33,170 bases of DNA from Rhodocyclales bacterium. Lineage in GTDB: Bacteria; Pseudomonadota; Gammaproteobacteria; Burkholderiales; Rhodocyclaceae. The position numbers and the translations under genes were made by a program. Of the stretch, positions 8,972-15,949 are shown in pieces. The stretch is from NCBI GenBank assembly GCA_016235805.1, contig JACRIY010000022.1:1-33170 (forward strand), read 5' to 3'. A model generated the notes under the pieces. That model saw only the letters and a list, made by a program, of their open reading frames with translations. It did no database searches and had not been told where the DNA came from. Numbering within the stretch: position 1 is the first letter of the stretch; each line of letters opens with the position of its first letter.

Positions 8972-10531
8972 ATGCTGCTGCTCGAACTCGTACTGCTGCT
9001 GATGATCTGCGCCGTCGCCCTGGGCTGGCTGGCGCGCCACTTCAAGTTTCCCTACCCGATCGCGCTGGTGGTCGGCGGCGCCCTGCTGGGCCTGATTCCC
9101 AGGCTGCCGCAGTTCCCCTTCGACCCGCAGCTGATCCTCGTCGTGGTGCTGCCGCCCATCCTCTACCAGGCCGCGCTGCTGACATCGTGGAGCGACTTCA
9201 AGACCCACATCCGCTCGATCAGCCTGCTGGCGATAGGGCTGGTGATCGCCACCACGCTGGCGGTCGGCCTCACGCTCAAACTGATGGTGCCCTCGGTACC
9301 GTGGGCCGCCGCCTTCGTGCTGGGCGCCATCGTCTCGCCGCCGGACGCCGTGGCCGCCACCACCATCCTCTCGCGGCTCAACATCCCGCGCCACCTGGTG
9401 ACCATCCTCGAAGGCGAAAGCCTGGTGAACGACGCTTCGGGCCTGGTCATCTACAAGCTGGCCATCGCCGCCGTGCTGACCGGCGCCTTCCCTTTCAGCG
9501 ACGCCACGCTGCAGTTCGCCCTGGTATCGGTCGGCGGCGTGCTGATCGGCATCGTGCTGGGCTTTGTCTTCATCGAAATCCACAAGCGCCTGGGCGATCC
9601 CTTCATCGAGGTCATCACCGCGCTGGCGATCCCCTACGTCGCCTACATCGCCGCCGAATCGCTGCACGTTTCCGGCGTGCTGGGCGTGGTCGCCGCCGGC
9701 CTGGTGCGCGGCCGCTACGCGCCCGAGATCGTCTCCGCCGAAATGCGCATCATGGCGCGCTCGGTGTGGAACGTGCTGGTGTTCATGCTCAACAGCCTGG
9801 TCTTCATCCTGATCGGCATCCAGATGTCCGAGGTGATGGACACCCTGGGCCGCTACTCCCTGGCGCAGCTGGTGCTGATGGGTTCGGCGATCACCGTAGT
9901 CGCCGTCGTGGTGCGCTTCGCCTGGGTCTACCCGGCCGCCTACCTGCCGCGCTGGCTGCCCGGACTGGCGAGCAAGCAGGCGCCGCCCCTGCGCCGGCGC
10001 GAGCTGGGCATCATCAGCTGGTGCGGCATGCGCGGCATCGTCTCGCTCGCCGCCGCGCTGGCGCTGCCGGCCACGCTGCCCGACGGCCAGCCTTTTCCGG
10101 CGCGCGACCTGATCATCTTCCTCACCTTCTTCCTCATCGCCGCCACGCTGGTAGGGCAGGGGCTCACGCTCTCGCCGCTGATCCGCAAGCTGAAGGTCGG
10201 TTCCGACTGGAGCATGGCCGAAGAGCAGCGCCTGGTGCGCTCGGCGATGAGCACCGCGGCGATCAACGCTGTCGACGCCCACCTGGCGCAGGCCAAGGCG
10301 CCGCCGGAATGGGCCGACCTGCTGCGCGCCGAAATCGCCGAACGCGTCGCGCTGGCCGCGCCCGAAGGCCTCGAGCAAACCGAGCGCGACAGGCTGCTGG
10401 CCGCGCTGCGCCGCATCGCCATCGACGCCGAGCGCCGCGAACTGATCCGCCTCTGGCGCGAGAACGCGATCGGCGACGAAGTCATGCGCCACCAGGAGGA
10501 ACTGCTGGATTACCAGGAAGCGCAGCTGTAA
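8972..10531 (+). CDS. CPA1-family Na+/H+ (monovalent cation/proton) antiporter
   Basis: This is a 519-residue inner-membrane exchanger with about 12 hydrophobic segments up to about residue 405, then a charged, helical cytosolic tail of about 110 residues (AEEQRLVRSAMSTAAINAVDAHLAQ...). Diagnostic CPA1/NhaP-type stretches are VVLPPILYQAALLTSW, GAIVSPPDAVAATTIL (the Asp-containing ion-binding helix) and ILEGESLVNDASGLVIYK. The role would be sodium or pH homeostasis; ion preference cannot be judged from sequence. The ATG at 8972 has no obvious Shine-Dalgarno, and the MITE ends only 57 bp upstream, so the element may have replaced or now contributes to the promoter. The gene stands alone; the next gene is convergent and only 14 bp away. 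Confidence 0.92.
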   Translation: MLLLELVLLLMICAVALGWLARHFKFPYPIALVVGGALLGLIPRLPQFPFDPQLILVVVLPPILYQAALLTSWSDFKTHIRSISLLAIGLVIATTLAVGLTLKLMVPSVPWAAAFVLGAIVSPPDAVAATTILSRLNIPRHLVTILEGESLVNDASGLVIYKLAIAAVLTGAFPFSDATLQFALVSVGGVLIGIVLGFVFIEIHKRLGDPFIEVITALAIPYVAYIAAESLHVSGVLGVVAAGLVRGRYAPEIVSAEMRIMARSVWNVLVFMLNSLVFILIGIQMSEVMDTLGRYSLAQLVLMGSAITVVAVVVRFAWVYPAAYLPRWLPGLASKQAPPLRRRELGIISWCGMRGIVSLAAALALPATLPDGQPFPARDLIIFLTFFLIAATLVGQGLTLSPLIRKLKVGSDWSMAEEQRLVRSAMSTAAINAVDAHLAQAKAPPEWADLLRAEIAERVALAAPEGLEQTERDRLLAALRRIAIDAERRELIRLWRENAIGDEVMRHQEELLDYQEAQL

Positions 10532-10545
10532 GCGGGGCCTGAAAC

Positions 10546-11679
10546 TCAGGCCGCCAGTTGCGCCAGCCAGTCTGCCGCGCGCTCCACGGCCACGCGCCCG
10601 CGCAGTTCCGGCTGGCGCAGGTGGCGCACAAGCAGGTTTGCCCCGGCACCCGGGAAGCGTTCGGCAATGGCCGCCAGATACGGCGGCACCACCGGATCGC
10701 TAAGCTTGCATTCGGCGAAGCCGAGGGGCTCGCCGCTTTCGCAGAGGACGAAGTCGATTTCGCGTCCTTCCTTGTCGCGCACATAATTCAGGCTCATGGC
10801 GCGGCCCGCGGAATCCTGCAGGAAGTGGGCGTGGCGCAGCAGCATCGTGGCGCAGGCGTTTTCGAAGCGGACGCCGTCGTCACCCTGCACCAGGCCGGTA
10901 TCGAAGAAATACACCTTCGGTTCCTTGAGCAAGGCGCGCGCGATGTTGCGGTGGAAGGGCCGCACCGTGAACACGATGTGCAAAGCCTCCAGGATTTCGA
11001 GGTAACGGCCCAGCGTGGTCGGCGATATCTGCAGGTCGCGCGCCAGCGAAGCCAGCGACAACGGCGACCCGACGCGGCTCCTCAGCATGTCGACAAACAC
11101 GCGCATCGCGCGAATCTCGGCCACGCGCGAAAACTCCAGTATGTCGTCGCGGATCATGCCTTCGAGGTACAGTGTCCGCCAGCGCTCCGCATCCACCGCC
11201 TCCCCGGCCAGGAAGGGCTCCGGGAAACCGCCGCGTTCGAGGATGCGTGCCAGCGCCGCCTCGGGAGTGTCGCCCGAAATCGCCACCCATTCCTTCACCG
11301 TGACGGGATGCAGGCGCCAGGAAAAGTAGCGCCCGGCCAGCGATTCGCCGGCCTGGCGCAAGGTATCCAGCCGCGCGCTACCGGTAACCAGCATCGCCTG
11401 TCCTTCGCGGCGGCCGTCGTACACCCCCTTCAGCCACGCCTTCCAGCCCGCCATCTTGTGCAGCTCGTCGAACACGACCAGCCCGGCCGCCGGCGACCAG
11501 CTCTGGTCGAGCATCACGCGCCGATCCGCCGCGACATCCCAGTTGAGCACCTGCGCATTCGGCCAGGCCGCCGCCAGGGCACGCGCCAGCGTGGTCTTGC
11601 CGGCCTGGCGGGGGCCTGACAAGAAGACCATCTTGCGTTCCAGGTCGGCCTTGATGAGCGGGGCAAGTGCGCGTTCCAT
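10546..11679 (-). CDS. AAA ATPase with DUF4143 C-terminal domain
   Basis: This is a 377-residue P-loop protein of the widespread AAA_14/DUF4143 family. Walker A is at residues 22-30 (GPRQAGKTT) and Walker B at about 67-72 (LVVFDE). A winged-helix-like stretch follows (SLASLARDLQISPTTLGRYLEIL). The DUF4143 part contains YFFDTGLV and the nuclease-fold-like REIDFVL ... FAECKLSD, which has PD-(D/E)xK-type spacing. The cellular job of this family is not well settled; some members sit with toxin-antitoxin or defence genes. The start is ATG 11679; an in-frame TTG at 11727 would add 16 residues and translate part of the repeats at 11681-11746. It ends 14 bp from the convergent antiporter gene. Confidence 0.88.
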   Translation of the reverse strand: MERALAPLIKADLERKMVFLSGPRQAGKTTLARALAAAWPNAQVLNWDVAADRRVMLDQSWSPAAGLVVFDELHKMAGWKAWLKGVYDGRREGQAMLVTGSARLDTLRQAGESLAGRYFSWRLHPVTVKEWVAISGDTPEAALARILERGGFPEPFLAGEAVDAERWRTLYLEGMIRDDILEFSRVAEIRAMRVFVDMLRSRVGSPLSLASLARDLQISPTTLGRYLEILEALHIVFTVRPFHRNIARALLKEPKVYFFDTGLVQGDDGVRFENACATMLLRHAHFLQDSAGRAMSLNYVRDKEGREIDFVLCESGEPLGFAECKLSDPVVPPYLAAIAERFPGAGANLLVRHLRQPELRGRVAVERAADWLAQLAA

Positions 11680-11680
11680 T

Positions 11681-11746
11681 TTGACTATTTTCCAGTCGAA
11701 TGGAAGAAAGTCAAGACTATTTTCCAATCAACTGGAAAATAGTCAA
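11681..11746. repeat. Triple GACTATTTTCCA repeat upstream of the AAA/DUF4143 gene
   Basis: The 16-mer TTGACTATTTTCCAGT (11681-11696) is repeated inverted and perfect at 11731-11746. A third, direct copy of the core GACTATTTTCCA lies between them at 11715-11726. The cluster starts 1 bp before the AAA gene's start codon and is much AT-richer than its surroundings. It is probably the promoter/operator of that gene, conceivably autoregulatory. Confidence 0.7.
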
Positions 11747-11791
11747 GCCAGAACCGGGCGATTTCCACCCTGCCGCCGCAGCTTGTTCAGC

Positions 11792-12286
11792 TCAGCGCCT
11801 GGCCCGCTTTCCGCCGTCGAGCCGGCGCCACTGCCCGGGCGGCCTGGGCTTGTCGGTGGCGGCCTTGGGCTTCGGCACCAGCATGTTGCGGCCCGGGGCC
11901 TTGAGGAAGTTGCGGTGCGCGAGGATCGCGGCGCCGACCGCCTCCGTCGCCAGATGGATGGGCAGCCCCTCGGCCCGCGGCCGGTAATCGGCAAGCTGCT
12001 CGCGAATGGCCAGCAGGCGCTCCGCCGTTTCCGCCTTGCGCTTGTTGCGTACGCCGCCCATCAGCTCCAGCCCCTGCGGCGTCAGCGTGTAGCCGCCGGC
12101 CTCCTCGGCCAGCAGCCCCTGCGTGGACAGCCGCCCGAAGGCCGCGGCGACATCCACGTCGAGCGGGATCGAACCGTGCAGCAGGTGCATCGCCGCCATG
12201 ATCTCCACGAGCTCCGCCGGCCGCCGCTTGGTGGCGAGCGCGGTGGACATCAGGAGGAGGACATCCACGTCGTGGATAGGGTGCAT
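11792..12286 (-). CDS. Hypothetical protein, winged-helix-like
   Basis: This is a 164-residue basic protein with no family I recognise. Residues 1-75 are helical and may be a small winged-helix fold (HDVDVLLLMSTALATKRRPAELVEIMAAM, then FGRLSTQGLLAEEAGGYTLTPQGLELM, which looks like a helix plus beta-wing). Residues 76-110 are charged helix (RNKRKAETAERLLAIREQ), and the tail is Lys/Arg/Pro-rich, consistent with nucleic-acid binding. I chose ATG 12286, with AAGG upstream; longer readings to 12388 give low-complexity Arg-rich residues and are unlikely. Codon use is high-GC like the chromosome. It lies just upstream of the AAA gene on the same strand, but the repeat cluster between them argues for separate promoters. 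Confidence 0.65.
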   Translation of the reverse strand: MHPIHDVDVLLLMSTALATKRRPAELVEIMAAMHLLHGSIPLDVDVAAAFGRLSTQGLLAEEAGGYTLTPQGLELMGGVRNKRKAETAERLLAIREQLADYRPRAEGLPIHLATEAVGAAILAHRNFLKAPGRNMLVPKPKAATDKPRPPGQWRRLDGGKRARR

Positions 12287-12382
12287 GGCAGTGCCTTTGA
12301 ATGGAATGGCAGGACGGACGACCGCGCGATTTCGCCGCCGGCGAACGCGATCACGACCCCGAGTATAGACAGCGTCCGCCCG

Positions 12383-12410
12383 CGGCACGCGAAAACCTCA
12401 CCGCGTGCCG
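12383..12410. repeat. 9-bp-stem hairpin in intergenic DNA
   Basis: CGGCACGCG (12383-12391) pairs with CGCGTGCCG (12402-12410) around an AAAACCTCAC loop. It lies in the 236-bp spacer between the hypothetical gene and the antitoxin gene, and overlaps a copy of the interspersed repeat. Confidence 0.5.
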
Positions 12411-12429
12411 TGTAGCCGGCGCCGACTTT
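12406..12429 (-). repeat. Interspersed 24-bp repeat, copy 1
   Basis: Read on the minus strand this is AAAGTCGGCGCCGGCTACA followed by CGGCA. It differs from the other copies at two or three positions. See the copies at 14184, 15926, 20137 and 29578. Confidence 0.55.
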
Positions 12430-12522
12430 TTGCGGCTCGGCGCCCCGGGAAGCCGAATGACTCTTGCGCCAATTTCACTGAAGACCAGCCGGATCCGTAT
12501 TCCGGGTGGCCATTGCGAACAT

Positions 12523-12846
12523 TCAACCGGCAGACGCCGCGCGCCGCTTTGTCGCAGGGCGGCCGGTTTGTTTGGTCGCGCGCGGCTCCGCCAGGCGGCC
12601 CGTGACGTACTTGTGAAGAACACTGGCAATGAGCGTCTGGTACGGCACACCCTCTTCAAGCGCCCTGACTTGAATGTCGCTCAAATCACCGGAGGACAGG
12701 CGGATGTTGACCCGGCGGTCCTTGATACCCGTAGCGCGCGCGGCTGCCTTGAATTTGGCAAGCTCGGCCTTCGTCGCAACAGACTTCAGCTGGCCTTTCT
12801 CGAAGGCGGCCAGCACTTCATGTTCGTAGGCATCAATCTTCGGCAT
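12523..12846 (-). CDS. CopG-type antitoxin of a BrnTA-like toxin-antitoxin pair
   Basis: This is a 107-residue antitoxin. The N-terminal half (YEHEVLAAFEKGQLKSV) and the C-terminal ribbon-helix-helix half (KDRRVNIRLSSGDLSDIQVRALEEGVPYQTLIASVLHKYVTGRL) match the common CopG/BrnA-like antitoxin layout, with the RVNIRLSS beta-strand as the DNA-binding element. The start is ATG 12846, with GAGG 8 nt upstream; a GTG at 12855 is too close to that site. It overlaps the toxin gene by 14 nt, toxin first, as in brnTA-type operons. It should neutralise the toxin and repress the operon; that comes from family knowledge and context. The basic tail is unusually long. Confidence 0.8.
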   Translation of the reverse strand: MPKIDAYEHEVLAAFEKGQLKSVATKAELAKFKAAARATGIKDRRVNIRLSSGDLSDIQVRALEEGVPYQTLIASVLHKYVTGRLAEPRATKQTGRPATKRRAASAG

Positions 12847-13126
12847 CGGCTTCACCTCGATTCAAATAGTCTCGTGTTGCCTTGCGGCTCGGGATCACGG
12901 TCTTGAGGAAAAACCAGTCTTCCTCTTCGACAAACGGAACCAAAAAAACGTAGTCGTCGCAGGCGACCACGAAAACGCGCTGCCTGAGGTATTTCGCCTG
13001 GTTCGGATGAGCCAGGATGTCCAGCAATCCGCCACCCTCGATCGAGATGACGATGCTCTCGAACAAAATGCCCCACTCCGCCTTGACGGTCTGGTTCTTC
13101 TCCGGACTCCAGCGAAACGGCTTCAT
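12833..13126 (-). CDS. BrnT-like toxin of a toxin-antitoxin pair
   Basis: This is a 97-residue protein, first gene of the pair. It has FRWSPEKNQTVKAEWGILFESIVISI at the N-terminus (the K-N...G-I-x-F-E pattern of BrnT-type toxins), LLDILAHPNQAKYLRQRVFVVACDDYVFLVPFVEE in the middle, and the terminal TVIPSRKATRDYL, close to the ISARKAT signature of BrnT ribonucleases. RNA cleavage is the expected activity by family, not shown here. ATG 13126 is the only sensible start. GC content falls from here toward the cassette array, and the pair lies directly beyond the outermost, degenerate attC. It may be a cassette that lost its own attC, or simply a neighbour. Confidence 0.75.
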   Translation of the reverse strand: MKPFRWSPEKNQTVKAEWGILFESIVISIEGGGLLDILAHPNQAKYLRQRVFVVACDDYVFLVPFVEEEDWFFLKTVIPSRKATRDYLNRGEADAED

Positions 13127-13228
13127 GGCGCCAGCTTACGCCGCTGTGTGCCTTTTGTCCCCACCTTACGCAAATGCCTCGGAACCCGAACAAGAGCGGA
13201 AAGTCAAAAGACGCTGACCCCTAAGCTA

Positions 13229-13285
13229 CCTAAGCTATCCGCTGCGCGGCTTCTTGCGCAGCTCCGGTGGATTGATGGGTTGGGC
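13229..13285 (-). repeat. Degenerate integron attC site (attC1)
   Basis: On the minus strand it begins with the core GCCCAAC (13285-13279), 13 bp after the stop of the exported-protein gene. It contains the hairpin GCTGCGC ... GCGCAGC with the loop typical of the two other sites, and ends at GCTTAGG where GTTRRRY is expected (13235-13229). The damaged end core suggests an eroded or array-terminal site. Confidence 0.55.
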
Positions 13286-13297
13286 GCAGGCCAAGAG

Positions 13298-13708
13298 TCA
13301 CGGGCTGAGCTTCACCTTGAGAATTGGATAGCCTGGAACGTTTTGACGGATTTCACCTTCGTATTCTTCGACACCATCTTTCTTGTTGAGCACCATCGAT
13401 ACATTGTCGCGGCAAGGGTTTGAGTATTCCTTTGAAACTATGACCGTGATCTTGTTACCTTCCTTCGTCACGGTCGCAGGCGCTCCACTGATGGTGCAGG
13501 AGGAATTGTTTGACCACACGGTGAGCTTCCCTGTGCCGTTCGCGGAGTCGATGCTCAACGAAACGGCTTGATTTGCGCTTCCATTCGGATCGCTCCACCG
13601 CCCCGAAAGGCTGTTGGGAACGCCGGTCAACTCCGCTGCAACTGAAGTGCCGAGAATGGCAAAGGCAAAAAGTGCAGCGGAATGACGAAACGTTTTGATG
13701 CGCTTCAT
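13298..13708 (-). CDS. Integron-cassette protein, small exported protein of unknown function
   Basis: This is a 136-residue protein with a clear Sec signal peptide (MKRIKTFRHSAALFAFAILGTSVAAE, cleavage probably after A-A near residue 25). The mature part is beta-rich, about 110 residues, with two cysteines (in SSCTISG and NPCRDN) that could form a disulphide; it resembles small lipocalin-like or secreted cassette proteins only in general shape. The start is ATG 13708, with GGAG 8 nt upstream. It lies between attC2 (upstream) and attC1 (downstream) on the minus strand, the standard cassette layout. Its base composition is clearly lower in GC than the chromosome. I do not recognise a family. 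Confidence 0.75.
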   Translation of the reverse strand: MKRIKTFRHSAALFAFAILGTSVAAELTGVPNSLSGRWSDPNGSANQAVSLSIDSANGTGKLTVWSNNSSCTISGAPATVTKEGNKITVIVSKEYSNPCRDNVSMVLNKKDGVEEYEGEIRQNVPGYPILKVKLSP

Positions 13709-13744
13709 GAGTTTGTCTCCAAGGGCAGAAAGGCGATATTGCGG

Positions 13745-13814
13745 GCCCAACGTTCAAGGTCAGGGGCGCTGCGCGCCTTTATCGCGCAGCGCCCCCTGGA
13801 GCGACGGGTTGGGC
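13745..13814 (-). repeat. Integron attC site (attC2), 70 bp
   Basis: On the minus strand it runs from GCCCAAC (13814-13808) to GTTGGGC (13751-13745), complementary core sites with the correct RYYYAAC / GTTRRRY form. Between them, CAGGGGGCGCTGCGCG and CGCGCAGCGCCCCTG pair as the stem. The core GTT at the 13751 side marks the cassette boundary. Confidence 0.85.
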
Positions 13815-14161
13815 CTCGGGGGAAAAAGCAGGAACGCACGCCATGAACCCCAGCCAAGAGAAGCCGCAAAGATGAGAGAGAGAAACTCAAGCCCGGAAAT
13901 CATGCCGTGGTCGAGTGACCCAAGTAGCCACGAAAGCGGGATGGCCGAGCAAAGCAGCTTCATGCCTAAACGGCCCCAGGGCGGCAAGCGGCAGATACGA
14001 GCTGCAATGAGAAAGCCGCAGATTGCGAGAAACAGCAAGCCAATAACAATTCCAATAGCGCGCGACTGGGCCGGGATGTCACCCTCAAACACGGAGGGAG
14101 TGAACGCTATAGCGACTGCGAGATTGATAAGTAGCACGAGCGACCACACGAGCGTTTTCAC
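13760..14161 (-). CDS. Integron-cassette membrane protein; C-terminus encoded by attC2
   Basis: This is a 133-residue protein with about four hydrophobic segments: VKTLVWSLVLLINLAVAIAF, GIVIGLLFLAICGFLIAA, LLCSAIPLSWLLGSL and GLEFLSLIFAASLGW. The tail PNPSLQGALRDKGAQRP is read straight through attC2, a pattern common in cassette proteins of Xanthomonas/Pseudomonas-type integrons. The likely start is a GTG at 14161 (giving MKTLVWSLV...). A longer reading to 14299 would translate an interspersed repeat and part of attC3 and is less likely. No catalytic motif is visible and the function is unknown. Confidence 0.6.
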   Translation of the reverse strand: MKTLVWSLVLLINLAVAIAFTPSVFEGDIPAQSRAIGIVIGLLFLAICGFLIAARICRLPPWGRLGMKLLCSAIPLSWLLGSLDHGMISGLEFLSLIFAASLGWGSWRAFLLFPPRPNPSLQGALRDKGAQRP

Positions 14162-14183
14162 GTGAGCGCAACCTGTGACACGA

Positions 14184-14207
14184 AAAGTCGGCGCTGGCGA
14201 CACGGCG
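14184..14207 (+). repeat. Interspersed 24-bp repeat, copy 2 (inside the cassette)
   Basis: AAAGTCGGCGCTGGCGACA followed by CGGCG. It lies 23 bp upstream of the membrane-protein start, within the cassette bounded by attC3 and attC2. Confidence 0.65.
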
Positions 14208-14286
14208 AAACAAACACGCGAACCGCCACCGAAACAGCGGAGGAATACCAGCAGCAACGGACGGCGGCGAAGCTCATGATTGAGAG

Positions 14287-14374
14287 GCTCAACGTTCAAG
14301 GTGACCGGCGCTGCGCGGCTTCATCGCGCAGCGTCCAGTGACCGAAGGGAACGGGGTCGACCGCAGGGTTAGGA
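14287..14374 (-). repeat. Integron attC site (attC3), 88 bp
   Basis: On the minus strand it runs from TCCTAAC (14374-14368), touching the TAG stop of the nuclease-like gene, to GTTGAGC (14293-14287). The arms GGTCACTGGACGCTGCGCG and CGCGCAGCGCCGGTCACC pair imperfectly around a GATGAAGC loop nearly identical to that of attC1 and attC2. Shared arm sequences show the sites are one family, typical of a single integron. Confidence 0.82.
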
Positions 14375-15394
14375 CTAGGCAAGACGAACAAAGAACTCAC
14401 CTTCTGTTACAACAGGTGGTAGTGCGTTATTGAGAATGCGCATTTCGGAGATAAATCGGCCACGGAAGGTCTGATCTGTAAGGCTTCCAATCGCGCGCGA
14501 GATGACTTCGAATTGCATCGTGTACGGGAGTTTGACTTTCTTCCAAGTCGCCGTATCCAACGACTCGCATCCTTCGGGGAGCGTCACTACGGCTTGATAG
14601 AGAAACTCGGTCGGGTTCGCTGGATCTAACGATATTTCTGTCTGGGTGGAAGTCATCTCGAACCCGTCTAGGCCGAGGCTTTCATTCAATTCTTGGAATG
14701 ACCGAAGTGGTGATTGAGTGCGGAGATAAGCGACGAGGTGCCCTTGTTCGTCGCGCTCGACCGCGCCATCGACAATGGCAACTTGCATTTGACTAAGCAT
14801 CGGCTGAGGTAGCGTGCTCTTTTGATAAACAATCATTCCGCTAGCAACGCGAGCAAATGCCCTGAGCCCAGGCCCCAATGGCTGACCCACAACGGCTAGT
14901 TGATGCGGAAAGTCTCTTCCAATGGCGTTTGGCCCCAATACATTTTCAATCTGAGGAAATTTTTTTTCCAACTCTTCGTAGGCGACAGTTAGGAATGCAC
15001 CGACGGATGGAGCAGCTTGTGTAGCAAAGACCTTGAGTTCTGAGCCATTGCAGAGCGCGAAGTAGACTGCTCGTACTTCAGCGTGATTAGCGTAGGTCCA
15101 CGCTTGTTCAATCGAGTCGATGTCAATCTCAACTCCGGGTGCTTTTGCCTCAAGCACCCATCGGGCATGACCGGCAACCTCCAAAATGTAGTCAGCTTTA
15201 CCCCGCAACTCGGCATCCCTCTTTGGGTTTTTGCGGCCAAGAAAGACCTTGGGATAGCGAAGGGATTGTTCGCGGATAACATCGAACTTCGTGCCAGTGC
15301 GATACCCAAGCAAACGAACGAGCGGCGCGAGGACTTCTTCGCGCACGTCTGCTTCACCCATTCGGGAAAACGGAAGCGGAGGAAATTGATGCAT
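14375..15394 (-). CDS. Integron-cassette protein with type I restriction HsdR N-terminal (HSDR_N) nuclease-like domain
   Basis: This is a 339-residue soluble protein. Residues about 15-140 match the HSDR_N / type I restriction R-subunit nuclease domain: EVLAPLVRLLGY, then KADYILEVAGHARWVLEAKAPG (the D ... E-x-K of a PD-(D/E)xK active site), then SIEQAWTYANHAEVRAVYFALCNGSELKVF. There is no helicase region, so this is a stand-alone nuclease-like protein with an unrecognised ~190-residue C-terminal half. ATG 15394 is 7 bp from the cassette core site TCCTAAC (15402-15408), and the stop adjoins attC3, so the gene fills its cassette exactly. GC content is far below the chromosome. A phage-defence role is plausible but unproven. 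Confidence 0.8.
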   Translation of the reverse strand: MHQFPPLPFSRMGEADVREEVLAPLVRLLGYRTGTKFDVIREQSLRYPKVFLGRKNPKRDAELRGKADYILEVAGHARWVLEAKAPGVEIDIDSIEQAWTYANHAEVRAVYFALCNGSELKVFATQAAPSVGAFLTVAYEELEKKFPQIENVLGPNAIGRDFPHQLAVVGQPLGPGLRAFARVASGMIVYQKSTLPQPMLSQMQVAIVDGAVERDEQGHLVAYLRTQSPLRSFQELNESLGLDGFEMTSTQTEISLDPANPTEFLYQAVVTLPEGCESLDTATWKKVKLPYTMQFEVISRAIGSLTDQTFRGRFISEMRILNNALPPVVTEGEFFVRLA

Positions 15395-15401
15395 GTCAAA
15401 G

Positions 15402-15408
15402 TCCTAAC
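15402..15408 (-). repeat. Integron core site at the 5' end of the cassette array (attI or lost attC)
   Basis: On the minus strand this is GTTAGGA, 7 bp before the first cassette gene. Upstream there is no attC-like hairpin. Instead there is CAGCCGACTTTAA next to the core, reminiscent in layout of an attI site. No integrase gene is present within the following 670 bp. Confidence 0.5.
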
Positions 15409-15847
15409 TTAAAGTCGGCTGCCTAAATGATGGTAAACAACCCATCAAACGCGCCGCTTTCCACTTCCAGGATTCAAAAAAACAGCATTTCATCAGCATG
15501 TTGTCCATTTTTAGTAGCGCCTAAAATTGGGACCCGGTACCGGCGCGCTTTAGCTGAATTGGATTAGACGATTTATCCGGCATTTCCGCAAGGGCGTGGT
15601 GGCACGCGCGACGGTTTGCCTTCCCCTCTGAGCCACCGAGCGCGGATGGTCCGCCGGTGGAAGTCCGGTCGCGTTGTCCGACGACTGCCGCTTTTTGGCC
15701 GGCTGGTTTAGCGACCGGCCCGGCGGGCCTTCCGCAGCGAGGGGTGAGCGCGGGGTTTCGCGTGGCCAATTTATTGGCGCTGTGCCGCGCGAACAGGCGA
15801 GACTCCGGCGGGCCCTCCGCCCGCAGGGCCGGGGAGGCGCGGAGCGC

Positions 15848-15881
15848 GGCCTACTTTCTTGCGCGAACAAGAAAGTAGGCC
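15848..15881. repeat. Perfect 14-bp-stem hairpin (GGCCTACTTTCTTG type)
   Basis: GGCCTACTTTCTTG (15848-15861) is followed by a CGCGAA loop and its exact reverse complement (15868-15881). Similar CTACTTTCTT/AAGAAAGTAG hairpins are scattered through many proteobacterial genomes. It could act as a bidirectional transcription stop. Confidence 0.7.
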
Positions 15882-15925
15882 GCCTGCCGGGGCGAAACCT
15901 GGCGCTGCCGTGAGCGCAAAGTTAG

Positions 15926-15949
15926 AAAGTCGGCGCCGGCGATACGGTG
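15926..15949 (+). repeat. Interspersed 24-bp repeat, copy 3
   Basis: AAAGTCGGCGCCGGCGATA followed by CGGTG, in the spacer upstream of the AI-2E-family gene. Confidence 0.65.

Noticed and set aside
15521-15913. Small open frames on both strands in the spacer after the cassette array (including one ending in FLARTRK)
   Set aside because: They are Arg/Pro/Gly-rich and read through the CTACTTTCTT hairpin; such frames come from repeats, not genes.
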